Origin: Lithospermum erythrorhizon
Taxonomy: Eukaryota; Streptophyta; Magnoliopsida; Boraginales; Boraginaceae
Length of the DNA: 64,000 nt
Direction of reading: 5' to 3'
NCBI GenBank assembly: GCA_019722365.1
Contig: JADFUC010000912.1
Coordinates: forward strand, 113,412 to 177,411
Every line of letters begins with the position of its first letter. The stretch's first letter is position 1. Made by a program: the position numbers and the translations under genes. Of this stretch, positions 21,746-33,229 are shown in pieces. The notes under the pieces are model-generated. The model saw only the letters and a list, made by a program, of their open reading frames with translations, had not been told where the DNA came from and made no database searches.

Positions 21746-24700
21746 TGGGATGCGGCTAGAGTACAAATATAGGCAGCAGATGCAGAGATCAGTTCTCTTG
21801 TAATTATAAGATAGTGATTGGAAATCTATAAATGATTAAGAATTAGAGGTGATCTTCTGCGGAATTGAGCGAGAGGATGGTCATCCAGCAGCTTCCAAGT
21901 GGGCTATAATCAGCCACCCGCAGTTTGAAAGATTTCAAGAATTACCTCAGCTTGTAAATGAAAGGAGATGGTGAAAGAGGTAACTACGTGCTTCGCATTG
22001 AAGAAGATATGAGGAAGGAAATGACTACAGAGGCAAGGAGTGGTAATAAGCTTTGTGTGAGGCAGAATGTTGTGGGATTTAATTTCCAGCTAGAAACATC
22101 GAAAGGGAAAGAAAGAATATCTGCCCAAGGTTAGAACGACCTTCAAGAAAAAGTTTGAGGAAAATACTTCAATTGTGAAGAAATGGCATAGAATCAGTGA
22201 GTTTGGTTCCCAGGGAAAAAAGAAAAATGCATCTGAGGCTAACGTGATGAAAGCGTAGCTAGTGGTCTCGGACATGAACTTGTGGTTTACGAGAGTAAAT
22301 CTGGTAGGTCGAACCGAAGAGTGGTGGGTTGATACGGGTGCTATAAGACATATTTACTTTCGACTAAAGAGTTCTTGCATACGCTTGAGCACAGCTGACG
22401 AATGGTGAAAAGTTGTATATGACTCTTCGACTAACATCCCGAGGCAGAAGGATCTATTGTCTTTGAAATGACATCGGAAAAGAAGTGGCGGCTGAATCCG
22501 TCTTGTATGTTCCAGATGTTAGGAAGAATCTCATTTACGGTTCGTTGCTTAGCAACGACTTTAGATGTTATAGAGAAGGCGATAAGATTATTTTGTCTAA
22601 AGAGAAGGTGTTTATTAGGAAAGGATATGCTAGATGGTGCGATTTAAAATGAATGTATTCTTGGCCCCTTAAATAACAATAATAATATCAATAAAATGGC
22701 TACTACTTTCGCTTATTTGATTGAATTCTTTATAATTTATGTGTTAGATTTAGAGACATGTCAATTTTAATTCCTTGAAAAAACTCATGAAGAATGATTG
22801 CATACCAAGTGAATTTGATTCAAAGTACAAATGTAAGGGGAAATTTGTGTAGAGCCTAAGCAAATGAGATTGCCTTTTAAAATTACAGAGATTCAAAACC
22901 TCTTTAACTAATTCGCCCAGTGGCGTATGTGATATGAGTTGTGGCCGTCGAGAAAGCAAGCCCCATTTATTTTATAACATTCATTGATGATAGCCTGAAG
23001 TTTTTGCTATGTTTACTTGTTAAAAAGTAAAGATGAGGCGGTACAGAAATTTTTATTGTACAAAGACGAAGTTGAGAATCTACTTGACAAGAAAATCAAG
23101 GTGGTCAGGAGTGATAGAGGTAGAGATATATTTAAGCCTTTTGAGTCGGGTTTGTTAAAAACATGGCATATTGCATGAAATGCCTTACCATATTCACCCT
23201 GATCAATTAGGATTGTTGAAAAAATAGAACTCACGAAGATGAATTCTCTTTGATGATTCAGAGTTTCCACTTGTATGTGGGGAAGCTATTTAACTTGACG
23301 AAACTACCTTCTCAATAAGGTTTATCATAAAAATGAGGATAAGACACCTTATGAGTTGTGGAAAGGTAGAAAACCAGCCTACAGTCATTTGAAGGCTTGG
23401 GGTTGTCTTGCCAAAGTAATGGTTCCATTTCCTAAGCAAGTGAGTATTGGACCTAAGACGATGAGCTTCGATTTTTATCGGTGCAGCATGTCTTAATGCT
23501 TTTAGTTTTCTTGTATACAAATCGATAATTCGAGTTCACAAAAACACTATAATGATCTAGAAATGCAACATTCTTTGACAATGTTTTTCCTCACAAAAAT
23601 CTAAAGAAAAAGCAAGTTCTTAGAGTTCATCGAGTCTATAAGAGGACTTGATGATGCAAACATTGAACAAACTGGTGACACTATAAATGAAGATAGTGAG
23701 GAAGTTGAGGTTGAACCTCGACGAAGCAAGAGAGCTCGAATTGAGAAATCATTCGGTCCAGATTTTATTACATGCTTGGTGGAAAGAGCCTAGGACCTAT
23801 CGAGCGTGCGTCCTTGAAGGGCCTACATGGAAGAAAGCGATTCATGGCGAAATTGAATCGATTCTTAATCATACACAGGAATTGGTAGATCTTCCTCCGG
23901 AATCTGAGCGCTTTGACCTCAAATGGATTTTCGGGAGGAAGATGGCTCGATAAGGAGCAGTTGATAAGTATAAAGGAAGGTAGTCGTTTGTGGAAGCTTG
24001 ACAAGGAGGGACTAGATTACTTTGATACTTATTCACCGGTTGCGAGAATTACGTCCATACAGTGATATTAGCGATTCTTTGTGTTGCGTAATCTTGGAAG
24101 TACACGAATGGATGTAAAAACAACATTCTAAATGGAAATTTAGATGAAGAGATATACATGTGAAACAACTTTGAAGGGTTTGTCGTTCTAGGAAAGGAAG
24201 ATAAAGTTTGTAGACTTATACCAAAATACTTGTATAAGTTAAAACGGCGCCAAAGCAATGGGATGATAAGTTTGAAATCAGACTTTGTTATCAAATGGTT
24301 TCAAGATAAATGAGTGTGACAAATGTGTCTCACGTGAAGACCACGAAGATGGATATGTAATTTTGTGTCTACGTTGATAACGTACTACGTGGTGGGAAAT
24401 ATTCCAATATGATTAAGTCGATAAAAGATATGTTGAATTCTAAATTTGACATGAAGGACTTAAGGACATGATAGCGTAATTTTGGGAGTTAAGGTATTTA
24501 CCCGACTCCAAATGGATTAACGTTGAGTGAAGCGATATGTTGACAATATTAAGTAAGAATGCAGTCGGCTGTCATTCGGGAATGTCAAAAACTCCTATTG
24601 ACATAAGTCATCACTTGACGAACAAAGGCGGCGTATCCCAACGAGTATTCTCGAATAATGAACTCGTATGTCCCAATGACGTATGCTTCGTCCGGATATT

Positions 24701-25889
24701 TACTACGCGTAAGCCATGCTAAGTAGGTTTACTAGTAATCACGGGCGTGATATTTAGCGAGCAATGAAACAGATGCTTAAATATCACCGGATATACTTTC
24801 GTGATTATGGGCTTTCACGATTATACGGTATCCTCTTTGTTCTTGAAGGTCTGATGATGCCAGTGGATATCGATATGAAGGATTCCAAATCCACGAGTGG
24901 GTATGTGTTTACTCTGGCAGGCGTAGCTGTGTCTTGGAAGTCCTCAAAACAAATCATAATTGCTAGGTCATACATGGAATCGAGGTCGTAGCATTAGACA
25001 AAAGTGGAGAAGAGGCTGAATGGTTATGCCTATTTTTAGAGAAACGTCAAATTAGGAAAGACCGGTGCCTCAATTTGCATACATTGTGATAGTCGATCGG
25101 CGATTGGAGGGCACGGCAATAATGCGATGGTAAGTCTCGGCGCGTTAAGTGGGAGACATAATACCGTTAGAACAAGTAATCTCGATTGGAGTTCTATCGG
25201 TATTGATTACGTCAAATCAAAAGATAACATAGCGGATCCAGCAGCAAAGGGTTAAATAGAGAACTAGTTGAGAAATCATCAAAAGAAATGGACTTAAGCC
25301 CATAAGTATGATTATGAAGGAAAACACATCTAGTTAATTTGGAGATCCAAGATCTGATTCAATGGGGCAAACCTAATTGTAATCATAGTGAAATCAACAT
25401 GGGGTTAGGCCTCACCCATTCTAGGATGAGAGCAGTGATACCCGTAGGGATAGGTTGAAACAGCTGCTTAATGAGTCTCGTGATAAGGAATCGATGGATC
25501 GTGGCAGAGAAATATCGCGGGTTACTCACATAACTTGGAGAAGTAAGCCTATGTGAGCTAGAGTGGGGCAGAGGAAAATATGGGGGCGCGTGTGCAGGAA
25601 ACAACTCACTTGAAGGCTTTTCCAGGCGGTGTTCCATGGCCAAAATGGGTGCGCTCATGAGAACTTCGAAGAGTATTGGTCGATACACAGTGTGTAGTAT
25701 GTCGTTGTACACCCCATTAAAAAGAATGTGGTTCAAAAGTCAGTGCAGGGCTTTGGTTCACATGGTACATGCAAACAGGGAAGGTTCAAGGGTCTCTGGC
25801 CTCTTATCACTTATGCGGTGTTGAGGTCGTTGTAGCTATCGCCCAAAATTGAGTCAAACTTTGTTTAATTTTTATTACGTGTGGGGGAT
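21746..25889 (+). mobile_element. Decayed Ty1/copia body (gag-PR-IN-RT-RH)
   Basis: Domains in copia order, across many frameshifts. A gag remnant (NYVLRIEEDMRKEMTTEARS, about 21975-22040). The protease motif DTGAIRH (about 22335). A pre-integrase segment (YVPDVRKNLI.., about 22505, from shifted frames). An integrase/capsid-like region with PYELWKGRKPAYSHLK.WGC (about 23345-23410). RT with LVDLPPE and FDLKWIFGRKM (about 23885-23945) and YDTYSPVARITS-like sequence (about 24020). RNase H with [20 protein letters not shown] (about 24893-24950). It ends at the purine tract GTGGGGGAT (25881-25889), directly next to the 3' LTR. The integrase catalytic centre is not readable. The element cannot move by itself. 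Confidence 0.82.
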
Positions 25890-26380
25890 TGTTGGATATG
25901 TTGAATATAAAATTAAAGGTACCTTCCCATGCAGCATAGGAAGAAGTGTGAGGCGTTGGCGTTTATAGTTGGTCTGAACAGAAATGAGTAATCAAACACT
26001 ATTAGTGGATTTTCCGGAATAGTAAAATGTTATTAAATTTAATATAAATATATATATTAATCCGGGAGGAAGCGGGAGCCTTGGACCTCTTGGGGAATGC
26101 TTCTTTGGATTCAGAAATAAAATATTACACCCCAATACGAACATTTTGTTTTCACTTTAAGGTTTGAAACCTTTGACATTCTTTCAGTTTGTGGTTGAAT
26201 AGATAGAGGTTATTCGTTTGGGCATTATCATACATTAACTACTGCGGAGTTAATAGTGGGGAGTAATGGAGGGCTGATCGCCTCTGCTTAAATACATAAA
26301 AATGACCATCTACTCCCGTTTGAAGACATGAGAAAAATTATCATTTACCGCGACAAAGAGTATTTCCTTTGGTGATACTT
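25890..26380 (+). repeat. 3' LTR of the copia tandem
   Basis: It begins TGTTGGATATGTTGAATATA right after the polypurine tract and is homologous to 21342-21745 and to 20426-20600. The end is not sharp; homology with the middle LTR is lost after about 26345. Confidence 0.72.
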
Positions 26381-27491
26381 CTTAGTCTTCTCGGTTCGCT
26401 ATACTGCTGCTTTGAGTGCTTCTAAAGAGAAGCGTGTTGGTTTTCTAATCGTATCATGGGAAAGCGAATCCCTTTTCATATTACCGCTAGCACGCCGGGT
26501 AGAGGAAATTTGTTTAAAGGAGATTGTGTTGTATGGCTTTGGAGGGTGGATATTTGTATTCAATTTCTTGCTCAAAGTTCTACTGTTATAGTTTTTTTAA
26601 TATCTCGACACTACGAACCAAAGTTCAAGCTTTTGGCTCGTACTACGAGGATGGCTGACGTCGAGTGGTAAGATTTATGAAATTTTTAGTTTGGGGAGCC
26701 CAGTACAACTTTGTGTCATTGCAGGACTAAACTGCTATAATGTCACTATTAGGGATCAAATTGCAACTTAGTCCACTATCGAGGATCATTTCGACAATTA
26801 ACTCAACTATTTGTGAACGAGACCAAATGCCCATCTCTTGTATCATAGGAATAATAGGAGATGATTAATTATCAGATTACTATTCAACAACTCGTCTACA
26901 TTTACAAGAGTGCATTTCACTCAAATTTCATTCTCAAAACTTCAAGAAAATATTTACTTTTTTAGTTGAGCGTTAACATTCAACAATAATGACCTCTGTC
27001 CATTTCTAAAAGATTGACTTTTTAGTTGATTTGTGATGGTTTACTTTTATGGACATTGAATTATATTTGGTAAACATATATTCCGTATTAAAGATATATT
27101 AATTTTCAATATACTTTAAATTATTGTTAATTTAATGTCAACCGTATTTAGATTGGAACTCACCCCTCTATTATTTAATCCCACTAATTAATTTTAATTG
27201 TCATTTAATTTTTTTGAAATTAAACTTTGATCATTAATTATTAATTATTTCTTATTCTAAAAAATATAAAATTTATATAATTGGATTCGTATTTTAAAAT
27301 ATTTTTAATTTTTTAATAATATAACTAAAGAGTAATTGAAAATCAATAATTTATTTCGACATGTAAGAAAATCAATTAAAATGAATTGAAGGGATTACAA
27401 AATAGTACGAGGTATGTAACAAGTCATTTAATATTAATTAAAAAATTCAAGTATTGCAAATCGTTCATTAGATTGGCCACACCACTAATAT
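26381..27491. other. Spacer with one arm of a foldback MITE
   Basis: About 26690-26830 carries the words typical of the foldback family at 30646-31020 (GGACTAAACTGC, AGGGATCAAATTGCAACTTAG, ATCATTTCGACAATTA) in one orientation only, so it looks like a single surviving arm. The rest is AT-rich, with no gene seen. Confidence 0.5.
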
Positions 27492-27500
27492 TATATATAG
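27492..27500 (+). promoter_or_regulatory. TATA box of the S-protein homologue
   Basis: TATATATAG lies 64 bp upstream of the ATG at 27564, with no other ATG in frame between them. Confidence 0.6.
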
Positions 27501-27563
27501 TAACACAATATGATGTAGTTTTTTATCTCAAATTATTCCTCTTTCTTTTCGAGTAGAAAAAAT

Positions 27564-27998
27564 ATGAATTCATCTTCGTGGAACACTGTCATTCTTTTAA
27601 TGATTATCATCCAAATACCTAATACTTTAGCAGTGATAGAACATAGTGAAGGTGATCCTGAATACGAAGTTCATGTTATAAATAATCTTCCTCCAAATTC
27701 ACCAAAGTTGAGAATTCATTGCGCTTCAGGAGATAATGATCTTGGTTATCATGATCTTAATGTAAATGGCAGTTTTAGTTGGATTTTTCAATTAAATATT
27801 ATTATTGGTAAGACACTTTTCTTTTGTCATTTTTGGTGGGAAAACAAGGATATTAGATTTGATGTTTTTCACGGTAAGATTGGTTTTTGTGGTGACGAAA
27901 AAATATGTGCTTGGATTGTTAAAGAAGATGGTTTTTACAAAGGGTACCACTTGCCCCCTTTTAAACCAAATGAGTTGGAAAAGAAATATAGTTGGTAA
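27564..27998 (+). CDS. S-protein homologue (SPH, plant self-incompatibility S1 family)
   Basis: A 144-residue, single-exon secreted protein. Residues 1-23 form a signal peptide (hydrophobic VILLMIIIQI core, likely cut after TLA). The mature part follows the family pattern: YEVHVINNLP (34-43), LRIHCAS (49-55), DLGYHDLNVNGSFSW (59-73), FFCHFWW (86-92), then FDVF (99-102) and CGDEKICAWIVKEDGFY (109-125). The four family cysteines are at 53, 88, 109 and 115, and there is one N-glycosylation site, N68-G-S. In poppy the founding member is the stigma S-determinant; most plants carry large SPH families, often expressed in reproductive organs and mostly of unknown function. Length and structure are normal and nothing looks broken. 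Which tissue uses it, and what it binds, cannot be read here. Confidence 0.93.
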   Translation: MNSSSWNTVILLMIIIQIPNTLAVIEHSEGDPEYEVHVINNLPPNSPKLRIHCASGDNDLGYHDLNVNGSFSWIFQLNIIIGKTLFFCHFWWENKDIRFDVFHGKIGFCGDEKICAWIVKEDGFYKGYHLPPFKPNELEKKYSW

Positions 27999-28048
27999 TG
28001 TATTAATACTCGTGTATTTATATATATATATATTTAATGAATCGAAAT

Positions 28049-28054
28049 AATAAA
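28049..28054 (+). terminator. Poly(A) signal of the S-protein homologue
   Basis: AATAAA lies 51 bp after the stop codon, on the same strand. Confidence 0.5.
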
Positions 28055-28369
28055 ATTGCAACCTTGATCTATCACGTGAACATTATTTTGTTCACTGTTC
28101 GTCTTGTTTTTTTCCTCTAAGAGATGATCAATATTTTTTCTCAGTTTACCACATATTGACGATTCATTACACTCCAGTTAGAGGCGAATCATTTACTCAT
28201 TAAGTTTTATTTTATCATGTTTCAATATTACTCATCTTACTTTAATTGATTAATTTTTAATATTGTTATTTAACCCATATAAACCTATACTTAAACATGC
28301 AAAGTTATTTGATGTAACTATAGATAAGAATAACAAAGTAATATAAATTATATTTAATCGAATTGATGG

Positions 28370-29420
28370 TGGAGACTTCGCGTTACGTGTGATATGGTGG
28401 GGCTGTAACGAGAAAACTACTTTATGCGGTGGGACTTGAAACTTTGGATATGGCTCGAGGCTTGGAGCATGTGGAGTGATAGTAGCGAAGTGTTGAAGTA
28501 GTGTTGGCTTGCTGCTTTATCTTCACAACGCCCGTAGTAGCGTATTGTTGTAAAGTGATGATCGGTGAAGGTGGAGGCGTTCAGCACTTGTCAGTAATCT
28601 TGATCGACTAGGCAGGCGCCTGACATCTTTCCGCCTAGTATCAGTATAGGGACTAAATATTCGGTTATTACTATCTACGGAACTTGATGATTATCACTGA
28701 GATCTATCGGTGTTCATTAATTTTTGAATAATCGAAATTCTGCGTAAAACATCTGCCCGAATATTCAAAGCATTATTAAAAGCTACGTGCAGTTAACATC
28801 AGTTACTGCTTGAGCTTGAAGAATTCTGCGTTTAATGCGGTAATCTTTATTTCGGAGCTCTTATTTTGGCTACACAGGTGTTTTCAACCACCGCATGGTG
28901 TTCTGTTAGTGGTTTAAAACTTTTTAACTTGGAGAAATCTCGAGGGGTTTTCTCTAAATTCTTTTGTAATTTTTGGAGTATTTCACAGGATTTCTCACGG
29001 ATGCTCTGAATGATAGGCTTCAGTGAATCTTACGATTAGTTGACTTTTTTTAAGTGGATCGTGATCTTACTTAGTTGATTTTTTTGAGGAAAGATCTTGA
29101 TTGTCAGATTTTATGGAAATTCCCTCCTCTGCAAGTATCATATGGGGTGTCTATTTCTCTTAGGAACAGTAAGATTCTAGAATTTTCCTATTCAAATACA
29201 TTTTCATATCAACTCATACTTTCTGGAGTCTTCATTTTAAGTTCTTTTTAGAGTCTTCATTTTGAGCCACGTGGCTTCCGGAATGTTCCTTTTGGCTAAT
29301 TTTAATCAATAAAATTGGGGATTTTCGAGCCCTAATATGATTGACATTTAATTCGGTGCCATTTTCTCATGAACCCTATCCCGAGTTCAAATTTAGGGTT
29401 AATTAATGTAATGTTGGTGT
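28370..29420 (+). repeat. Dispersed repeat A, copy 2
   Basis: It aligns with 11390-12790 in the same orientation; it is shorter and diverged. Both end close to the TTAATTAATG word. The two copies bracket the NAC to S-protein interval. Confidence 0.55.
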
Positions 29421-29454
29421 TTCTTACGTATAAATAATATTCTAACAATACTAT

Positions 29455-30418
29455 TTGGATACGAATCCCATGATCACTATTATTTGTATAAACAATAATT
29501 AAAAACTTGAGAACATATGTGTCTTAGTTCTTGAGAATTAAAAAGCAGCCAGTACTTGTGAGAATCTTTGGTATGAAGATCTACAAACATCCATGATCGC
29601 CACAAGATTGTCAGCACCGTGAAGCGAGCAAGTCCCTCGAGGAGGTTTTATAGAACTCCTTTAAAATATGAACTATAGAAGATCTTTGGCTGAAACTGTT
29701 GGAAGATTTTCAACCAACTTGATCGACCAAAAGAGAGAAGAGAGGGAGAGAGAGCGTTTAGATTTTCACAAAAGTGAATACCAAAATGAATGAAGCGATT
29801 TTAAATCGTGAAAAGTGACTTTATTTATAGGCTTTTCAGTCCTAAATTTTAGCCATCAACTATAACTAAAATATAAGTGTTTTTTTAAGCAAAGGCCACC
29901 TCACCTGGCCTTTCGAATTCTCGTCTCCTGACTCTCTTGGTCGACTAAAATGGTAAGTATTCTAAATTTTCCTTCTTATTAAAACAAAATGAAGGCACAT
30001 AAAAAGCTAACTAGAATATTTCGAATAATGATTACAAAAGAAAATTCCGGAGAACTGCTTCCCGTAATGATCGAGCAGGGCACAATTCCTGGTGAAATTT
30101 TGCCCCGATGTTGCTACATGATTCAATTTTTAAACCACAGAAAGTTATATATTAAATTATGACACACTTTCGTTGTAAGAATTAGTGTGACCTAGGCTTC
30201 GATTGACAAAAGTCATGTACTAAATGATAACCCGGAGCATTATATATTGGTAATTGATTATGAAGACCATAGTAAGCCATCATAACCCAATAATAAATAC
30301 CGGTATCATGAGTACTACATAATCGAGCATTTATCTGAACTTAAACTTAAATGAGTTAATCGATTGTACAATCGAATTGTTCAACATGCACTATTTCAAA
30401 TATCTCATACTTGTAACA
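29455..30418 (-). repeat. Copia-type LTR in inverted orientation
   Basis: Read on the minus strand it begins TGTTACAAGTATGAGATATT at 30418, then GTTGAACAATTCGATTGTAC, GGGTTATGATGGCTTACTA and a CCTATAAATAAAG box (about 29818-29830). This is the layout of the LTR at 18392, from which it is clearly diverged. The left limit is approximate and no coding body adjoins it. Confidence 0.5.
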
Positions 30419-30645
30419 TGTAACACCCTTATTTTTTGACTTCGATTAATACCAGGGGCTTAATTCCTGAAAATCCTTATTTATTGAGGGTTCGATTTAA
30501 ATTGTTTTTGTGAATAAAGGCTTCTTCCTTTAAAAACAAACTTCAGATAAAATGTTTCAACTTATTGTGTACTATTTGTAATATTTGTTAATCCAATAGA
30601 CGGACACAAAATTTTTTGCTTCACTAACTATAGTGCATAATTTTT

Positions 30646-31020
30646 TTCAAAGATAATTACCAAGATGATCCTCAATAACGATACCAAGTTTCACTTTAAT
30701 TCCCAATAGTGTCACAATAACAGTTTGGTCCCCATAAGTGGTACAAAAGTTACACTTTAGTCCTCTAAGCTAACGTTTCCGTTAACTCATAGCACTTAAT
30801 GTTGCACTTTGGTCCGCGTAAGTAGCACAAAAGTTACACTTTGGTCCCCAAACTAACGTCTCAGTTAACCTTAGGATATTTATATTTAACCGAAACGTTA
30901 GTTTGGGGATCAACGTCCAACTTTTGTACCATTTATGGAGACTAAATTGCTACGATAATAATATTGTGGATCAAAATGCAACTTGGTGCCATTATCGGAA
31001 GCCATTTCGATAATTTTCCC
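30646..31020. mobile_element. Foldback MITE
   Basis: The left half (AATTACCAAGATGATCCTCA.., CCAAGTTTCACTTTAATTCC, GGTACAAAAGTTACACTTTA) pairs with the right half read in reverse (GAAATGGCTTCCGATAATGG, CCAAGTTGCATTTTGATCC, GGTACAAAAGTTGGACGTTG). The whole element is close to one large inverted repeat of about 375 bp with a short spacer. It carries no coding sequence. The same family lies in the PSY intron. Confidence 0.8.
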
Positions 31021-33229
31021 GTTTGTTCTCATGCAATTACTATTCAAAGATATGTTACTATTTTTTGTTATAATTTAAAAAATGTTGGCATTAAATAATT
31101 TAGCGCTCTAAAACGAGGATTACTATGACAATATCATAAAAACGCTATTGAAATGATCCATCTAACACAAAAGATTTATTCATAGAATTAACTCATAACC
31201 AATATCTTTAGACTTGCTGATACAATTAAAATAGAGAAATAATACTTGTATTGAAATGTTGATATGCAAGTATTTTAAATTATGATTTAAACATAAAATG
31301 TGCTAGCTCATACTATTCCAAAATTGCTAATCCTCCGATTCCTAAAAGATTTTCTAATTTTTTTTCATTGTCAAAGATTAATAGACTTTATTACTTTGAT
31401 TGACATCTAAAACATCGTTTGAATCAAATTTGTCAATAATAAAATATGTTGGACATATTATATTTTGATATATTTTTCACAAAAAATATATAACACAATA
31501 AAAATTATTTGAATTTAAAATTTGAAACTCAACCATCAAAATTCAAAATATGATGATGTTTAAGGGATGGTGGGAGTTTTAAATATGCTCAAATATTACA
31601 CCCATCTTCCTAATCCTAAAATCAAGGTCTAGTGGCCTATGTTTTAACAAATGTGTTTCACTTTTAATTCGCTAACTTAAATGTTTAACATCACTATGTT
31701 TAATACTCCGTATTACAGTTATATTCTATCGTATTGTACCACATTTTAATTACTCATGTAGAGCGATTTTGTATAATAAAAATAGTGATAAGTATCAGTT
31801 AGGCTAATATAGTAAAAATTTAATTAGTTGGTAGGATATGTGTTCATATTTGGGATGAATGACAAAATCCTTTAAGATATTATTACTTTATGTTATTTAA
31901 ATAATGTTAGTCATAAGAGATTTGTGCTGAATTCAAAGATTGAATCTTAAATATCATCCATTTTAAGAAAGTTAATTATTATGTTAAAGTCATCATTCGG
32001 TGAGATTATACTCTGCCAACATGTATTTAAAATTAATTTTTTTTACAAAAAGATATGTATAATTGTTGATAAACATCTAAAAAAATTATATTGTGAAACC
32101 ATCCGTTGAGTGGTAACACTCATGATATTATATATTGTTACAGAATGAGAAGTAATATTATATTTCAAATCGTTTCTTTTTCTTTCATCCTCTAACTCTG
32201 TTTTGGTGTATCTGTATGTGTAACTCTGATTCTGATTGTGTTGTGTTGGAGCTTTCGGATGATCAATATATATAGGAAAGAAAGACGTTTTGTAATTGCG
32301 GCAATAACTACACTTTATTGCTTAATCAAAACATTTCCGGCATTAAGAAAGCACTTGACTGTAATGATTAAATAACGATAACGATTGCGCTTAAGAAATT
32401 ACGTCAACACATTTGGAAGCTTTAATTGAATCGGGTGCAAAAAGCGAGCTAACCCGGGGGCAGGTGGCTTCCTTTGATCCCCCACTTTTTGGGTGCATTG
32501 TTCGTGTCGTTCGCACACACGCTTTGGACCCCGGATCACCGAGCTCATTTTTCGGATTCTGCGGCGTGAAGTTTTGGCATAACACTAGTAGCTTTCACAT
32601 TTACTAAGGCTTGGAGGATTTCTATTTATAAGTGAGCGTGCTACTGCTCTTACTCTATATTGGTACAAACAAATTTCGAACTTCATCCTATAATCCCATT
32701 GTTTTGCCTGATACCGCTTGACATCTGGCGTGGCTTGCAATTTTGGATAACGTGATCCTGACATCCGCATGAATGAAATTTATATTTCAACAAAATCACA
32801 AATTCTGATATCCTATACTGGATACAAATTTGAAAAGATTTTGACTCGATAATCGATGATACTTGACAACGATCGATTCTATGGATAGGTAGGTGTGATA
32901 GCCTTGATCTTCCGTTGTACATATGTTTGTGCTGAGACTTAGTAGGCGATGTGCTGGAGTGTTTATGCTGCGGTGGCAAATGATGACATACTTGACGCAG
33001 GTCTCGATGCGATTAGGTATCCGTTACCATTTATTGTGTCGGTTAGGCCATGGCGCATGCGTAGTTACGTGAGTTGTCGATAAATGCCTCTCAGGAACAT
33101 TTCTCTTCTAAAAGCCTACTTTATCTGCTAGGTGACTCCTCATATGTCGAGTAACCCGCATTACTCCTTGATCATTAAAATCATAGCTTAACCTTATCAC
33201 GGGTATTGCATTTACCAATCTAGGAGGTG
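31021..33229. other. Spacer, no recognised gene
   Basis: 31021-32160 is very AT-rich, without domains. 32400-33229 is less AT-rich and may hold the 3' non-coding region or LTR of the minus-strand copia that starts to its right, but no matching second LTR was found. The small opposed open frames at 32391-32607 have no recognisable content. Confidence 0.4.

Noticed and set aside
27792..28061. Open frames antisense to or overlapping the S-protein homologue
   Set aside because: Shadow frames of a clear gene; the S-protein reading frame has signal peptide, cysteines and family motifs.
32391..32607. Mirror-image open frames of 64 codons on both strands
   Set aside because: Antisense pairs over the same bases, with no signal peptide, domain or promoter context.
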